A stretch of 64,000 nucleotides of DNA from Erinaceus europaeus (Eukaryota > Chordata > Mammalia > Eulipotyphla > Erinaceidae), in the NCBI RefSeq assembly GCF_950295315.1, contig NC_080176.1:30094109-30158108 (forward strand). The letters are read 5' to 3'. Below, piece by piece: positions 1 to 10,013 of the stretch. A program made the position numbers and the translations under genes. The stretch's first letter is position 1, and each line of letters begins with the position of its first letter. The notes under the pieces were generated by a model. It ran no database searches. It saw nothing but the letters and a program-made list of their open reading frames with translations, and had not been told where the DNA came from.

Positions 1-88
1 AGTTGTCTCTCTTTTGCTTTCTCCTTCTCTATCTCGCCCTCTCAGTTTCTCTCTGTCTTATCAAAGAGAAAGGGGAAAAAAATCAAAA
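1..88 (+). mobile_element. SINE family A, 3' fragment
   Basis: Only the pyrimidine-rich body (CTCTCTTTTGC, CTCAGTTTCTCTCTGTC) and the short A-rich tail are inside the window; the tRNA-like head lies upstream of base 1. Confidence 0.7.
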
Positions 89-245
89 GAGCCCATTGGT
101 ACAGGGTAGGACTTGCATGCCTGAGGTCCCTGGTTCAATCCCTGGCACTACCTCTACCAGAAATGAGTGGTGCTCTGCTCTCTCTCTCTTTCTTATCCCC
201 TCTTTCTCCCTCCCTCTCTCTCAACAAGTAAAAAATAAAAAGCTG
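89..245 (+). mobile_element. SINE family C
   Basis: The block has the family C order: CTTGCATGCCTGAGGTCCC, the B-box-like GGTTCAATCCC, a GAGTGGTGCTCTGCTC segment, then a CT-rich body ending in ATAAAAAG. It abuts the A-rich tail of the preceding SINE, so it probably inserted there. Confidence 0.75.
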
Positions 246-479
246 TACAAATCAAAAGGATCAACTAGCCAGCAAGACACCACACCCTAGGGAGGAAGAA
301 AGGAAAGAAGGAAGGAAGGACAGTCCACTATGCTATTCCAGGAATTCTTTTCCAGGGGACTCCACATGTTGGGGTTCTGCACATCAATGCTCAGCCTCCC
401 CCAAAGCTCACCCCTTTGGAGGTGGGAGAGGCAACTCATTTTTCTAAAAATTTATTTATTTAAAATGGACAACAATACC

Positions 480-645
480 ATTACTTTTTTTAAAAAGATA
501 TTATTTATTTATTAATGAGAAAAATAGGAGGAGAGAGAGAGAGAGAACCAGACATCACTGTGGCGCATGTGCTGCAAAGGATCAAACTCGGGACCTCATG
601 CTTCAGAGTTCAATGTTTTATCCACTGTACCACCACCCAGACCAC
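480..645 (-). mobile_element. tRNA-derived SINE, antisense
   Basis: Read on the minus strand, the head is a tRNA-like segment with a B-box resembling GAGTTTGATCC, followed by GCGCCACAGTGATGTCTGG, a CT-rich run and a T/A-rich tail at 480-515. The head differs from families A-C, so this may be a separate, older family. Confidence 0.65.
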
Positions 646-650
646 TCTAT

Positions 651-681
<31 letters not shown>

Positions 682-876
682 CTTATGATAGAAATCGAGA
701 GGAAAGGATAATGAGAAGGAGGGAGAGAGAGAGAGAGAAAGAAAGAAAGAGAGACCTGCAACACTGCTTCACTGTTCATAAAGCTTCCCTGTGGCAGGTA
801 GGGGACCTGGGGCTTGAACTTAGGTCCTTGCATGTTGTAACATGTTCTCTACAGGGTATGCCAGTATCTGGTCTCT
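646..876 (-). mobile_element. SINE family A, antisense, with (ATTT)n tail
   Basis: The minus strand reads GACCAGATACTGGCATACCC..., then TTCAAGCCCCAGGTCCCC, TACCTGCCACAGGGAAGCTTTATGAACAGTGAAGCAGTG and a CT body. The A-rich tail has grown into a pure (AAAT)n array at 646-684, an example of a microsatellite born from a SINE tail. Confidence 0.8.
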
Positions 877-1246
877 AGCTTACTCTTTGTTTCCTGCAAT
901 GCCATCATTCCCATGTGGGCCAGGAGAGTGTTTTCCCAAGGCCTGACTTCACTCACTCAAGACCCTTCTCAGAAGGCTGACAAGGTGCACAGACCCAGAA
1001 CATGTGTCCCAGAGACAGAGACACAGGGAGAAGTGATCCCTGCAGCCTCTAGCCCTGGGAACGTAGTGTGTCAGCTGTGTTCTAAAGGGAATATTGTCCC
1101 CCTTTGTGGTTTTGAAGCAGGCCTTGGCTACAAGTGCGTGTTTCTTCACAAGATTCCAAGGAAACGGGGCATCTGACCAGATGGTTTGATAAAGCCTGTG
1201 ATAACAGAGCAATAGGTGATCGACTGTCAAATAATTGGCCTTTGTG
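877..1246. other. Single-copy DNA, no gene recognised
   Basis: About 370 bp without recognisable repeats. An 87-codon frame at 913-1176 has no recognisable domain, and nothing around it looks like a splice or promoter signal. It ends at a run of 14 A at 1247-1260. Confidence 0.5.
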
Positions 1247-1484
1247 AAAAAAAAAAAAAAACTGTTAGGTGCATCGATCACCAGAACCACAGGACGGCTC
1301 ATTGCACCATGTGCTGGAGTTTCTAAAGATCTTTCACCACCCCGGGCGGGTCAAGGTCTTCACTGTGAATTAGGATTCTAACCCCCACCCACCTTAGACT
1401 CCTCTCTCTGCCTCTGGTCTCCTCTCCCTAGAGTCTTCTTCTTCTATTGCCTCCTCTCTCTCTGGTTTTTTTTTTTTTTTTCAA

Positions 1485-1700
1485 TCTATGTAAGGGCTCA
1501 GAGAGATGGCTCACCTGTCACCTGGCCATGTGTGAGCAGCCCAGGTTGCTGCCCTGGCTACACATGGGAGGTGCTGTGGTGCTGGAGAGAACTCTGTGGC
1601 TGTGGTGTCTCTTCTTCTCTTTGCCCATGTCTGTGTGTGTGTGTGTACTCACACTTATGTGTATCTGATTGAAGAAAGTAGCCCCAGCCTGGAGCAGTGA
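1485..1700 (+). mobile_element. SINE family D (older type)
   Basis: It begins CTCAGAGAGATGGCTCACCTG and continues with CAGGTTGCTGCCCTGGC, a block repeated in outline at 16270 and 52985. It ends in the (AC)n array that follows. The family assignment is mine, from matches inside this window only. Confidence 0.5.
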
Positions 1701-1702
1701 AA

Positions 1703-1705
<3 letters not shown>

Positions 1706-1749
<44 letters not shown>
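1706..1749. repeat. (AC)22 microsatellite
   Basis: A pure dinucleotide run at the 3' end of the family D SINE. Confidence 0.95.
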
Positions 1750-1750
<1 letters not shown>

Positions 1751-1796
1751 TTTTTTCTGCAAAAAATAATTAACCATTAATAAATTATTTGTGGGG

Positions 1797-2130
1797 TTTT
1801 TTGTTTGTTTTTTTACATTTCTTTATTGGGGAATTAATGTTTTACATTTGACAGTAAATACAATAGTTTGTACATGCATAACATTTCCCAGTTTTCCATA
1901 TAACAATACAACCCCCACTAGGTCCTCTGTCATCCTTTTTGGACCTGTATTCTCACCCCACTCCTACCCCAGAGCCTTTTACTTTGGTGCAATATGCCAA
2001 TTCCAGTTCAAGTTCTACTTATGCTTTCTCTTCTGATCTTGTTTTTCAACTTCTGCCTGAGAGTGAGATCATCCCATATTCATCCTTCTCTTTCTGACTT
2101 ATTTTACTTTACATGAATTAATAAAAGATT
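1797..2130 (-). mobile_element. LINE-1 3' end, type II, antisense
   Basis: The minus strand carries the type II 3' UTR signature also seen at 11640, 15000 and 16560: ORF2 tail GATGAATATGGGATGATCTC, then AAGTCCAAAAAGGATGACAGAGGAC and a terminal CCCAATAAAGAAATG. It is 5'-truncated. Confidence 0.75.
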
Positions 2131-2139
2131 TGTTGTGAT

Positions 2140-2358
2140 TTACATATTTGATGTTTTATTATAACATTTTACTGTTGGATAGAGACAGAAAAATTGAGAG
2201 GGGATGGGGAAATAGAAAGGGACAGAGAAAAACCTGCAGCCCTGCTTCACCACTTGTGAAGCTTCCTCCTCATGTGCGTGGGGACCTAAGCCTTGAACCT
2301 GGGTCCTTGTGCATTATGATGTGTATGTTTTACTAGGTCCTCCACCGCCTGGCCCCCT
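2140..2358 (-). mobile_element. SINE family A, antisense
   Basis: The minus strand reads GGGGGCCAGGCGGTGGAGGACC, GGTTCAAGGCTTAGGTCCCC, GAAGCTTCACAAGTGGTGAAGCAGG, then CT-rich sequence and an ATAATAAAAC tail. Confidence 0.85.
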
Positions 2359-2394
2359 GATTTACATATTTGTATCAGTTGTCCTCATTATACT

Positions 2395-3300
2395 TTTTAA
2401 ATTTTTTTATTTATAAAACGGAAGTATTGAGAAGACTATAGGATAAGAGGGGTACAATTCCACACAATTCCCACCACCAGAACTCCATATCCTATTCCCT
2501 CCCTTGAAAGCTTTCCTATTCTTTATCCCTCTGGGAGTATGGACCCAGGATCATTGTGGAATGCAGAAGAGGGATGGTCTAGCTTCTGTAATTGCATTAG
2601 TCGCATCTCCACTGGGCATGGGCATATCTTTCCCTAGTGGGTAGGGGTCTGGGAAGGTGGGATTCCAGGACACATTGGTGGGGTCATCTGCCCAGGGAAG
2701 TCAAATTGGCATCATGGTAGCATCTGGAACCTGGTGACTGAAAAATAGTTAAGATAATAGAGCAGAGCAAATTGTTGACTAATCATGAACCTAAAGGCAA
2801 GAATATTGCAGATGAAGATTTGGGGTCTCCATTTTGGAAAAAGTTAGTAAGTCTATTTTAGATATATTCCAAGGGGCCCATGGCTTTACTAGTTTTTGCC
2901 TGAACCTGACATCTAATATGCAGGTAGATCCAAATTATTGTCTGGGGAGATGGTGTCATAGTTGGGAAAATGACTATAAAGCTGAATCAGGGAAGAGAGT
3001 AGCTCCTAAATATGGAGAAAGTATATAAATTTGTTAACTGTAAAACCCATCGATTTGATCTGAGACCCATATTTGTCTCAGGAGCCTATGTAACCTCTGC
3101 ATCCCTGTAGTTATGGCTAGGTTCTGTGGTTACGGCTAGGTTCTGTGGTTACGGCTAGGAACATTCCAGGCTGCACATTTCAGGACCCATCTTCCTCGGG
3201 TAGTAGAGTATGTTGCTCACCCTCCTTTCAGAGAATGGAATAGTCCCTACCATTGTTGATCCACATTGAGGGCAAGGTCCTATAGGGCTTATTATACTGT
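2395..3300 (-). mobile_element. LINE-1 3' UTR, type I (older subfamily), antisense
   Basis: It aligns by eye with 22865-23640 and 49089-50060: TTCCCACCACCAGAACTCC, the CCCTCTGGGAGTATGGACCC block, CATCTGGAACCTGGTGACTG, and the distal block ending TGAGGGCAAGGTCCT. No ORF2 remains, so it is a 5'-truncated copy reduced to its 3' UTR. Confidence 0.8.
3110..3160. repeat. 19-bp minisatellite, about 2.5 copies
   Basis: The unit GTTCTGTGGTTACGGCTAG is repeated in tandem inside the antisense L1 3' UTR. Related L1 copies have it once, so the expansion is local. Confidence 0.85.
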
Positions 3301-3304
3301 TTTA

Positions 3305-3412
3305 TCTACTTTTTTATGAAAGAGGGAGACCAAAGCACTGCTCAGCATGGTGACCCCAAGGATTGAACCTGGGGCTCTGGGCATGCAAATCAGGTGCACT
3401 GCCTCTGCTCCT
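3305..3412 (-). mobile_element. SINE family C, antisense fragment
   Basis: The minus strand reads CATGCCCAGAGCCCCAGG, TTCAATCC and GCTGAGCAGTGCTTTGG, the core of family C. Confidence 0.65.
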
Positions 3413-3647
3413 GGAGTCTGTCTCTATCTGCTTGTCTCAAGAAGCCTGCTTTGTCCTTTTCCTGCTCGACTTCCTCCCCTACTCCTACCCCTCTCCCTTC
3501 TTCTCAGCTTCTGCCTCATCATTCTCTCTAGTCAGCTGGCTTCTGCTTCTGAGATCAAGTTAGGGTACTGTCCTGCAGGAAGAAAAGTCTGCTCCCAGGT
3601 TCACTATGGAGTCAAGTCGTCACCTCCTCAAAGACAAACACTATTTA

Positions 3648-3774
3648 TCATGGGTCAGACAGTGGTGCAACCAGCAGAGTGCACACCATTATCAGGAGCA
3701 AGGACCCAGGTTCAAGGCCCTGCAGGAGGGAAAGCTTCATGAGCATTGTTGCAGGTGTCTCTCTATATGTCTCT

Positions 3775-3820
<46 letters not shown>

Positions 3821-3970
3821 CCCTTCCCTCTCAATTTCTCTCTGTCCTAGCAAATAAAATTAAAACTAAAAATATAAATGAATACATGGTTGACTGGAGT
3901 GGATTCCTAGTGCCAGCACTGAGCACCAGTGATAACCCTGGTGGCAATAAAAATAATTAAAAAATAAATA
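3648..3970 (+). mobile_element. SINE family A, long form with 3' module
   Basis: The order is head GTCAGACAGTGGTGCAACC, GGTTCAAGGCCCTGCAGG, GAAGCTTCATGAG, a pyrimidine body holding a (CTAT)n array, CAATTTCTCTCTGTCC, and a second module (GCCAGCACTGAGCACCAG...ATAACCCTGGTGGCAATAA). The second module marks the long form. Confidence 0.85.
3776..3820. repeat. (CTAT)11 microsatellite inside a SINE
   Basis: Pure tetranucleotide tract replacing part of the CT-rich SINE body. Confidence 0.95.
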
Positions 3971-4517
3971 AGCCCTTTATTACTGAAGCTTTTCATGTCC
4001 CCAAAACACACACACATACACACAGGCATAGCATAGTTCCTTCATCACCCTTTCCCCCATATCCCTCTTTTCTCTTTCATCTCATTTGTGGGTCTTTGCC
4101 CACATATTCTCCTACCTCCACCCCTCCCCATGGCTCCCTACCTGCTCCTCCTTCCTAGAGCTAAAGTAGTGTTCCTCCTTTATCCACACTACCCTTTTTC
4201 ATTTCAGTTTCCTGGAACACACCCCTGCCCCTGACAGAACAAAACTCTCTTCCCCAGGTGGAAACATGGCCTCTCTTCCCCTCCCACCCCTCTCCCCCAA
4301 ACCATGCTCCAGATTCTCCTAGCTGGCTCAGAAGAGAGCAGAACCCAGCTAGGGGACTGTGGGCTGTGGGAAGCCTCTGCCCTCTGCAACCTCTGGTGCC
4401 TTGGATTTTACTCTTGAGAGACAGCAAAATACCAGAGTTTCCCAAAGGGCTGTGCGCTCCCCACCCTTCCCCAGGCTGCTGGATTCTCAGCTCCTGTTTC
4501 CCCACCAGCCTGGAAAG
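3971..4517. other. Single-copy pyrimidine-rich DNA
   Basis: I see no repeat family, exon or RNA gene. Open frames on both strands run through low-complexity CT/CCC-rich sequence. Confidence 0.45.
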
Positions 4518-4667
4518 CTACCTTCTCCCTACTTGCAAGGGACTCTGCACACACAGACACACACACACACCACACACACACACCACACACATACACACAC
4601 ATACACACACACCACACACACACCACACACACACACCACACACACACACCACACACATACACACACA

Positions 4668-4698
<31 letters not shown>

Positions 4699-5230
4699 TA
4701 CCACACACACACACACATACACACACACACACACACACACTGGCATGCTCACACTCCCACAAGCATCACACACACACACATGCTGAGGTCTAGACTCAGC
4801 CCCCAGGATGCTGGCTCCAGGGATTCCCTCAGACTCCCCAGAAAAGTGGCCCTGGAGTCTAGAAAAGTCTCTTTTCTCATCCCTGGAACTACCTTCTCCC
4901 TACTTGCAAGGGACTCTGCACACACAGACACACACACACACACACACACCACACACACCACACACACCCCACACACATACACACTCACCACACACACACC
5001 ACACACACACACCCCACACACACACTACACACACACACACACCACACACACAGACACACACCACACACACACACCACACACACATACACACACACCACAC
5101 ACACACCACACACACACACACACACACCACACACACATACACACACATACACACACACCACACACACACACACCACACACACATACACACACATACACAC
5201 ACATACACACACACCACACACACACACACA

Positions 5231-5276
<46 letters not shown>

Positions 5277-5424
5277 GCATGCTCACACTCCCACAAGCAT
5301 CACACACACACACACATGCTGAGGTCTAGACTCAGCCCCCAGGATGCTGGCTCCAGGGATTCCCTCAGACTCCCCAGGAAAGTGGCCCTGGAGTCTAGAA
5401 AAGTCTCTTTTCTCATCCCTGGAA
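4518..5424. repeat. Two-unit tandem duplication carrying large CA arrays
   Basis: Unit 1 (4518-4888, 371 bp) and unit 2 (4889-5424, 536 bp) share a left flank beginning CTACCTTCTCCCTACTTGC, an imperfect CA array (with CCACAC and CATACAC interruptions), and a right flank running from CTGGCATGCTCACACTCC to ATCCCTGGAA. The flanks are almost identical, and the length difference is nearly all in the CA array. The sequence leaving unit 2 (CTAGAGGTTGATCC) diverges just after CTA. Long frames of His/Thr or Val/Cys repeats here are artefacts of the array. Confidence 0.93.
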
Positions 5425-5647
5425 CTAGAGGTTGATCCTCAACTACCTGCATCCTCAGGCCAGTTCTAGAGGAAGAGGAGGACTCCAAATCACAGCCTGG
5501 TCACCTCCTCTTTCCTGCGGCTTTACACCCCCACCCCCATCCAACCCACAGGACAGTCCTCAGAGCCCTAGCAACTCTCAAGCCCAGCTGTGTGCTCCAG
5601 ATGTGATGTGTGTATTAACTTGTCCTTCAAGAAAATGGATATTGAAA
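5425..5647. other. Single-copy DNA
   Basis: C-rich sequence without recognisable features, between the CA duplication and the next SINE. Confidence 0.4.
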
Positions 5648-5876
5648 GGCCGGGTATTGGCTTACCTAGTTGAAAGCACATGTTACCAAGTACAGGGACC
5701 TGGGTTCAAGTCCCCAGTCCCCACATGTAGGAGAGAAGCTTCACAGAGTGGTGAAGCAGTACTGCAGGTGTCTCTATCTGTCTCTCTCTCTCTCCGTCTC
5801 CCCCTCCTTATCTCTCCCTATCTTTCTCTTCCCTCTCAATATCTTTCTGTTTCTCTCCTCAAAATATTTTTAAGAA
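5648..5876 (+). mobile_element. SINE family A
   Basis: Head GGCCGGGTATTGGCTTACC, B-box-like GGTTCAAGTCCCC, GAGAAGCTTCACAGAGTGG, GCAGGTGTCTCTATC, CTCAATATCTTTCTG and a short A-rich end. Confidence 0.85.
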
Positions 5877-6111
5877 TGGCTTTTGAACCAAAGAGAAAGG
5901 CAGGTGTACTGAGGCAGCCAGCCCTGTACTGTCACCTCCCTTTGTCACCTCCCACCATCCTCTGAGTGACGAGAGGGGCAAAGTCCATCTGCAGACATGA
6001 CAGAGGGCTCTAGGCCTGGCTGTGCCTGTCTCCCCTGCTGGCTGTGGAGAAACACAGATACCCTTCCAAGAATCATCTCTACTCAACAGACAGGCAGGGA
6101 TAGCAAAATAT

Positions 6112-6338
6112 AGGGAATTGGGTAGTAGCGCAACAGGTTAAGCGAGGGTGGTGCAAAGCACAAGGACCAGCATAAGGATCCCTGTTCGAGCCCCCAGCTC
6201 CCCACCTTCAGGGGGGTCGTTTCACAGGTCTGCGGGTGTCTTTCTCTCCCCCTGTTTTCCCCTCCTCTCTCCGTTTTTCGACATCATCAACAACAACAAT
6301 AATAACTACAACAATAAAAACAACAACAACAACAAGGA
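6112..6338 (+). mobile_element. SINE family B with 12-bp target-site duplication
   Basis: A-box-like TAGTAGCGCAACAGGTTAAG and B-box GTTCGAGCCCCC are followed by CACCTTCAGGGGG, TGCGGGTGTC, a CT body and a CAA/ATAA-rich tail. ATAGCAAAATAT occurs at 6100-6111 and again at 6339-6350, defining the insertion ends. Confidence 0.92.
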
Positions 6339-6349
6339 ATAGCAAAATA

Positions 6350-6500
6350 TCTCACCAGGAGGGGACTCCAGCTTTGCTGCACATGTGACCCCCCCACCAC
6401 TGCATTGGAGGCAGCTTTGGTGCTGTGGTGGCTTTTCTATCTCTCTGTCTTTGTCTCTTACTCAAGCCGATGAAACCCTGGTGATGACAATAAAAAAGAA
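6350..6500 (+). mobile_element. Old SINE-like fragment (family D-like)
   Basis: CAGCTTTGCTGCACATG, GGTGCTGTGGTGGC and a CT-rich run followed by GATGAAACCCTGGTGATGAC resemble the 1485 and 16270 copies in layout. The match is loose. Confidence 0.35.
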
Positions 6501-6540
6501 AAGAAAGGGAAGGGGATGAAAGAGGAGAAGAGAGGGAAAA

Positions 6541-6636
6541 GAAGAGGAGAGGAGAAGAGAGGAGAGGAGAGGAGAGGAGAGGAGAGGAGAGGAGAGGAGA
6601 GGAGAGGAGAGGAGAGGAGAGGAGAGGAGAGGAGAG
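6541..6636. repeat. (GGAGA)n pentanucleotide array
   Basis: About 19 nearly perfect units on the plus strand, an all-purine tract. Serine/leucine-rich frames on the minus strand are translations of this array. Confidence 0.95.
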
Positions 6637-6734
6637 GCCAATGAGTGTCCATGTTGCCATGCACAAGGACCCAAGTTCAAGCCCCCAGGCTCCTGACCTA
6701 CAAAAGTATTACAAGTGCTGCAGGTGCATCTTTT

Positions 6735-7075
6735 TTTATTTTTAATTTATATGCTTATTTATTTATTATTAATCTGTAAAATAGCAAGGGTTTAATTTCA
6801 TAACATTCCCACCACCATAATTCTGAATTTCCAATCCCTCCATTGGAAACTACAGCAGTTTTGCTAAGGTTGTTGATATGGGTTGACTATTATTTCTACA
6901 ATGATCTGTCTATATTTGTATATATTTTCCATTTTCATTTTTTAAGGTCTTGTCTTCTCTTCCTTTCCAAGCTACACATAGCCCTATTACTACATCCAAA
7001 TGTCCCTCTTGTTTTCCTCTTCTTTCTCTAGGTCCTGATGGAATTGGAGTTCAGAGGCTCTGTTTTTTTCTTTGT
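6735..7075 (-). mobile_element. LINE-1 3' end, antisense
   Basis: TTAATTTCATAACATTCCCACC followed by CCAATCCCTCC and TTTGCTAAGGTTG on the plus strand matches the antisense 3'-terminal layout of type I elements, but with a different distal part. I place it as an older 3' UTR variant. Confidence 0.55.
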
Positions 7076-7084
7076 CCTTTATTT

Positions 7085-7728
7085 TATTTATTTATTTAGT
7101 TATTTAGTTAGTTAGTTTTTAATTATAAAATGGGAACACTGACAAGACCATAGGATAAGAGGGGTTCAATTCCCGCCACTGGAAATCCATATCCCATTGC
7201 CTCCCCTGATGGCTTTCCTATTCTTTATCCCTCTGGGAGTATGGACCCAGGATCATTATGGGGTGCAGAAGGTGGAAGGTGTGGCTTCTGTAATTGCTTC
7301 CCGGCTGAACATGGGTGTTGACAGGTCCATTCATACTCCTATCCTGTCTTTCTCTTTCCCTAGTGGGGCAGGGCTCTGGGGAAACAGGACACATTGATGG
7401 GGTCATCTGCCCTGGGAATTCAGATTGGCATTATGGTATCATCTACAACTTGGTGACTGAAAAACAGTTATGACAGAAAGCAGAGAAAATTGTTGACTAA
7501 CTGTGAACCTAAAGACTGGAATATTCTGGGTAAAGACCTGGGGTCTCCATTTTGGAAAAAGCTAGTAGGTCTATTTTAGGTATATTCCAAGGGGCCCATG
7601 ACCCAACTAATTTCTGCCTGAGCCTGACATCTAATATCTAGGTGATTGTCATTCAGATCCCTCTTACCTTCTTCTTCCTATTACTTTTCCCCCACTAGGA
7701 TCATGGATTAAAATTATTTTGGGGGCTG
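7085..7728 (-). mobile_element. LINE-1 3' UTR, type I (older), antisense
   Basis: The same landmarks as 2395-3300 appear in order: GACCATAGGATAAGAGGGG, CCCTCTGGGAGTATGGACCC, ACATTGATGGGGTCATCTGCC and TTCCAAGGGGCCCATGAC. It stops before the distal blocks. Confidence 0.8.
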
Positions 7729-7915
7729 CAGGTGTCTCTCTATCTCAATCTCTCTCTCTATCCCCCTTCCCTCTCAATTTCTCTCTATCTTATCAATAAA
7801 ACAAAAAAACATAACTGGTCGCTAGCAGGGATGGATTCATATGTAGTCATTCAGCTCTGACGATAACCCTAGTGGTATAATATTAATAATAATGATGATA
7901 ATAATAATAATAATT
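7729..7915 (+). mobile_element. SINE family A, 3' half with 3' module
   Basis: It begins inside the element at CTGCAGGTGTCTC and continues through the CT body, CAATTTCTCTCTATC, and a degraded 3' module ending GATAACCCTAGTGG with an ATAATA tail. Confidence 0.75.
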
Positions 7916-8640
7916 CAGATCACGTCTAACTAGATGATCCTAACTTCCTCCTTTCTTTACTCAGCCTTTGCCAACTAGCAAAGACTACAGTGACTAGTCT
8001 CCACTCTGACCTCTAGATCCTCCTTCCAGATCTTTCTTTCCATCTCCACCCATCACAGCAGAAAACATCAGAGGGGAGATTGGTTCTGGAGAAGGACAGA
8101 GGGAGGAGGGAAAGATTCTGGTTGGGAAGACTCCTCCTCCAGTGCTAGCTCTCACAGGGTCAGGCCAGGGAGATCCCAGTCTCCCATGCAGGGAGGAGAC
8201 TGCCTTACCCAACCCCCGAGGTCCTCCATCAGCCAGCCCACATCTGCTTACCCAGTCCAGTGGCTGTGGTTCCCAGTCCTCTGGCAAGTGCCATCTGTTT
8301 CCTGCGGAGACCCTGGCTGAGACAGATGTTGGAATAAATACTTTGAGATTGGCAGATTTAGAGCAATCCCGGACTTATTTCCCCAGTGACTTGAGATGTT
8401 TTATGGAAGGAATTGTTCGTAAACTCAGGAAGATTTCTATAAATGGAGAGCTGCAGAATCCCAGTTGGGGTGCCCTTCCCTGCCCCCTCCACACTTCCCC
8501 CCACCCGGTGCAAAAACATCCATATTAATCCTTGACCAAATAACCAATATTGATCATTTTATCAGTGCTCAAAAAAAAAATTGACCAATGGCCAAAGTTT
8601 GGCCCTATGTCCTAGTGAATCCATAAAACCATCTACCATG
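7916..8640. other. Single-copy DNA, possible conserved noncoding segment
   Basis: About 720 bp without repeats except a short A-run. The part at 8290-8470 is compositionally balanced and includes GGAATAAATACTTTGAGATT and TTCTATAAATGGAGAGCTG. It has no long frame with a recognisable domain. A regulatory role is only a guess. Confidence 0.4.
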
Positions 8641-8915
8641 GGGTGCCAGGGTGTGGAACACTGCTAAAGAATACATAATACCCTACACAAGGACTCCGGT
8701 TTGAGTCCCCATCCCACCTGTAGGGGAGATTCCTCACAAGTAGTGAAGTTGGTCTGCAGGTGTCTCTTTTTTTCTCTCATTTTCTATCTCTCCCTCTCAA
8801 TTTATCTCTGCCCTATCCAATAAAATAGAAAGGAAAAAAAACCATAACAGCTGGAAGTGGTGGGTTCATAATACCAGCACCTAACCCCAGAAATAACCCT
8901 AGTGGCAATAAAAAA
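8641..8915 (+). mobile_element. SINE family A, long form with 3' module
   Basis: Diverged head GTGCCAGGGTGTGGAACAC, GGTTTGAGTCCCCATCCC, GTCTGCAGGTGTC, CAATTTATCTCTGCCC, then the module AATACCAGCACCTAACCCC...AATAACCCTAGTGGCAATAA. Confidence 0.8.
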
Positions 8916-8934
8916 TATCAGCTATGACATGCAT

Positions 8935-9500
8935 GGGGTCATGTGGTATATTTACTATTTTTTTTTGTTCAGTCATCTTATTGAAAAGCAAATGGTTGAT
9001 AGTACAGTTGAGTTGTTGACACAAAGGGACAATCTCTCCTCTTCTCATGACAGGTGTCTGCAAAACACTTTCACCCTCAGGTTCTATTACAACATCATGC
9101 ACCAGGAGCCCAATGTCCCTCCCCAAACATCTCCTTGCCCTCTTTCCCAGAGTTCCTTGACTTGGTGGAATGCACCAAACCCAGCCCAGATTTCACCAAG
9201 TGTTTTCCCTATATGACCTTGTATATTAAGTTTCACCTTAGAGCTATATTCATAGCAGCACAGTCAGTAGTAGCCTAACATGGAAATCAATTCAGGTGTC
9301 CAATGGCAGATAGGTATCTAAGAAAGATATGATGAATATCATAATTAATGGAATACTACTCCATTGGTGGGAGGGAATGAAATCATTTGCCTTGGGTGGA
9401 GTTTGAAGTAATCCTGAAAAGTGAGATAAGTCAATAAGAGAAAGTATATTAATGCTTGTGACTGACTTATTCAGAATTCAGTGCATTGAAGACACTGTCC
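8935..9500. mobile_element. Old LINE-1, 5'-inverted (antisense 3' UTR then sense ORF2 end)
   Basis: 8935-9235 is antisense type II 3' UTR (CACTTTCACCCTCAGG, ATCATGCACCAGGAGCCC, TTGGTGGAATGCACCAAACC). 9236-9500 is sense ORF2 C-terminus (ATTCATAGCAGCACAGTC, GGAATACTACTCCATTGG). Opposite orientations meeting near 9235 fit an inversion made during target-primed reverse transcription. No clean target duplication was found, and the copy is well diverged. Confidence 0.6.
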
Positions 9501-9528
9501 TTTGGAGAATGCTCAGCCTTCTTAACTC

Positions 9529-9632
9529 CTAACCCCAACCCTAACCCTAACCCTAACCCTAACCCTAACCCTAACCCTAACCCTAACCCTAACCCTAACC
9601 CTAGCCCTAGCCCTAACATTAACCCTAACTCT
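9529..9632 (+). repeat. Interstitial telomere-like (CCCTAA)n array
   Basis: The array has CCCCAACCCTAACCC at its left edge, about a dozen perfect CCCTAA units, and variant CCCTAG and CATTAACCCTAACTCTG units at the right edge. It is flanked by L1 fragments on both sides, so it is internal and not a chromosome end. Confidence 0.95.
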
Positions 9633-9730
9633 GTCTGCTTATGCAATTACTCATGAAATAGAATTTGCCTTGTCTCCAGTTTTTGAAAATTATAAACAGA
9701 GCTGCTGTAAGCATTTGCACAGTTTTTGTT

Positions 9731-10013
9731 TGTCTTTTTGTGTTTTGTGTTTTGCCTCCAGGGTTATTGCCAGGTCTCAGTGCCAGCACTCCAAATCCAC
9801 AGCTCCTGGTAACCATTTTTCTCCTTTTTCTTTTTTTTACTTTTTATATTCAGTAGGACAGAAAGAAATTGAAAGGAGAGGGTAAAATAGACACTTGAAG
9901 ACTGGCTTCACAGCTAGTGAAACATCCTCTTCCTGCAGGTGGTGAGCAGGGCCTTGAACCAGGTTCTTGCACATAGTGCTATGTGTGCTTAACCAGGTGC
10001 ACCACCACTCCCC
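9731..10013 (-). mobile_element. SINE family A, antisense, long form, nested in L1
   Basis: The plus strand starts with the antisense 3' module (CCTCCAGGGTTATTGCC...CAGTGCCAGCACTCC), then the reversed body with ACTTGAAGACTGGCTTCAC and CTGCAGGTGGTGAGCAGGG, and ends at the head GGTGCACCACCACTCCCCC. It splits the antisense L1. Confidence 0.85.

Noticed and set aside
4540..5275. CRISPR-like array of short repeats
   Set aside because: The repeats are dinucleotide-based without unique spacers, in a mammalian context.
4258..5322. Long His/Thr-rich open frame and matching Val/Cys frames on the other strand
   Set aside because: They are translations of the CA arrays. All phases are open because the repeat contains no stop codon.
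9529..9632. True chromosome end
   Set aside because: The array is short, has degenerate edges, and normal genomic sequence continues on both sides.
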